Shown here: positions 62,079-64,000 of the stretch, piece after piece | Layout: each line of letters begins with the position of its first letter | How positions within the stretch are numbered: position 1 is the stretch's first letter | Origin: Gari tellinella | Lineage: Eukaryota; Mollusca; Bivalvia; Cardiida; Psammobiidae | Length of the DNA: 64,000 bases | Assembly: GCA_922989275.2 (NCBI GenBank) | Contig: OV277864.1 | Coordinates: 25,369,550-25,433,549, forward strand | Direction of reading: 5' to 3' | Program-made: the position numbers and the translations under genes | Notes under the pieces: model-generated | Databases searched by the model: none | Seen by the model: the letters and a program-made list of their open reading frames with translations, nothing else | Told to the model about the DNA's origin: nothing

Positions 62079-62511
62079 GTAACATATACATTGTATTGTT
62101 AAAACATTTCTTAATAATTGTCATGTAAATGTACATACTTTTTTAGGGAGAGTGTTTGTTTTTGTTATTTTGTTGTTGGTGTTTATTTGTTTTGTTTTTT
62201 AATTATTCATATTTTATATACATCTGAGTAAAGTGTGTGTAATGTATTGGTTGCCTTTTTCGTGAAATTTACGTAGATTTTACGTGTCAAAAGACGTTTG
62301 TTATTTTTGGCATAAATTTGTCGGTGCACTCATTAGTACGGCACATGCAAAACTTTTTCCATTTACACTGATTGTTTTGGAAGTTAATCAACGGAAAAAC
62401 TAGTAAGTTTTGTTTTATCCACCATGACGGCGATACCATGACTGTCTGAAAATCAGGGATGCCATTTCTCCGGATTTTTCCTAAATCTTCGGATTTTTTC
62501 GAGAACATGGA

Positions 62512-62640
62512 AGCTTAAAGCAGGCTGAAAGTAAAGCAGAATGCACCATAAGGCGCAGTCTGCTTTACTTCCAACCTACTTTAAGTACATGTAGTCACGT
62601 GTCAACAAAACTAGAAACAGGCTACGGGGTAAAGGTACGA
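62512..62640 (+). repeat. Family A MITE, core and right end only
   Basis: GCTTAAAGCAGGCTGAAAGT, core TGCACCATAAGGCGCA, end GGCTACGGGGTAAAGG. A second worn copy lies at 62720-62865. Confidence 0.8.
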
Positions 62641-62865
62641 TTCGTTAATTCGCAATTGAAAAATGTAAATTTCGAATCTTAGGATTTTTCATGTCAACTT
62701 ATGGCAGCCCTGGAACAACGATGTCGCAGGTGGTAGCTTATAACAGGCTGGACGTAAAGCAGACTGTGCCTGAATGCGCATTCTGATTTACGTTCAACCT
62801 TCTTTAAATTTAAAATTACACCTGTCTTGACAACTAGACTGAATAGGCTATGGGAAAATAGTTAA

Positions 62866-64000
62866 AACTGGTACTCAGTCATATGAGAGCTCTCTGATTC
62901 ATTTTAACACTGCTTTGATCTGTCACATGCATTTATATAAGCAGCACCAATCTTAGTTTTGAATTGTTTGAGATAACAGACCTTTACTGCACAATTCAAA
63001 ATCCTCGAGTTTCTTTGAAAATCCATTCTTTAAAATGGATACTATACATACTCAATTTCTTTGCATGTAATTTGTCCGCATGCAATATGTCGGGTATTTT
63101 CAGAACCCCATTCCTTTGTCATAATTGACAGTTTCCTTTTATCAACAGAAACAAGGACAGAAATTAATCGTGGGATATTTCCTGTACACGTATATCATTA
63201 TATATATATGTGTATGCCTTTAACATGTTTACCAGTAGCTCGTGCATACTTAATTAACCCTTTCACTCTCAATGACGCCTTCAAGCACGTTTGCAAACAG
63301 TTTTGGCGGACCCAAACTGTTTAACACTCGTATCGATATGTCTTAAGTCAACTTACATTGAATCATACTTTGAAACGATCTTGCAAACAACAAAATTGAA
63401 GCAGACGACAGTGAAACGGTGAAGGGGTATAAAACTCAATGAACATTTGGCAGTGAAAGGGTTAAGAAGCATGGTGATCACTAGAGACATGTTGATGACA
63501 GTGTATTCTGTACAACAAAAACATCTTCCATGAAATGATAGGTAGTAGTAGAATAAACTATGGGATCAGCGGTAATTCAGGAAAGAAACAACTTTAAATT
63601 ATTCTTATTATAAATTAAGTTATTGCTTAACACAATCAAACTAAGGGACGAGTAGATCTCTATATACTCTTCACTGACCATTTGAAACAGTGTACAGATG
63701 AGAAATACGCGTATCTTATGCAAACAGTGCAGACCCTGTATGATCACCATCTTCAACAACAAAAACATCATCACAGTATTTTAAAGCCATTGATAATAGC
63801 AGAAAATGGCTACCGTTGCACCAAATGTCCTATGAGGATGAGAATAAATTGAGTTCCTATGTATATGCGCTTTACACCGGGCATGCAAACGAACCCGTTA
63901 GTTCTCCGGCAGTGGGTACTTGAACCTCTCCCAAAAACTCATTTAACTAACGTAAATATGTACTAATGTACATTTTTAAATTACCTAGCAACAAGAACCA
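62866..64000. other. Right edge: no gene recognised
   Basis: Holds the family G MITE (63254-63465). The rest, as well as 62079-62511, shows no coding or repeat feature I can support. Confidence 0.5.
63254..63465. repeat. TTAA-flanked MITE, family G
   Basis: TTAACCCTTTCACTCTCAAT to GGCAGTGAAAGGGTTAA; same layout as 2239-2471. Confidence 0.85.

Overview
This is animal nuclear DNA, most likely from a bivalve mollusc. Coding sequence is split into 26 short exons with GT/AG introns, and no prokaryotic-style gene occurs. The introns are AT-rich and packed with palindromic MITEs, tRNA-headed SINEs and three elements of the bivalve pearl type (tandem array inside, 3' hairpin ending in GTGAGCTAA). 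The species cannot be named from the sequence alone.

One gene dominates the window: a long-tailed class I myosin heavy chain of the Myo1e/Myo1f type, on the minus strand. I placed 26 coding exons (53271 down to 5338) by splice sites, phase and family similarity. Every junction is phase-consistent, and together they encode about 1,013 residues: motor (P-loop GESGAGKT, switch I NNNSSRF, switch II DIYGFE), one IQ motif, TH1 lipid-binding tail and a Pro/Arg/Asn-rich TH2 segment. The first exon may be a bare ATG at 55288-55290. The C-terminal SH3 domain expected for this subfamily was not found and probably lies beyond position 1.

Layout by coordinate: 1-5300 is repeats with a GC-rich patch at 2830-3045; 5338-8386 holds TH2/TH1 exons; 9752-12204 is a 2.45-kb DNA transposon; 12776-14083 has TH1 exons; 14680-17082 is a second 2.4-kb transposon; 17187-18818 has IQ/converter exons; 19115-23672 has a pearl element inside a Tc1-type element, followed by a deleted mariner; 25146-31390 has motor exons with a pearl element nested in a MITE; 36216-53271 has the rest of the motor; 54690-54900 is a LINE remnant; 55951-60829 is a 4.9-kb terminal-inverted-repeat element with a tandem YY1-like array and decayed coding fragments; 61-64 kb is MITEs.

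The most unusual content is (a) about 30 copies of a TTAA-flanked palindromic MITE whose palindrome centre is itself TTAA and has twice received another copy of the same family; (b) the same palindrome cores carried between unrelated terminal types (TTAA/CCC and TA/CAGT); and (c) two separate 40-bp tandem arrays that each multiply the 3' splice acceptor of a myosin motor exon.
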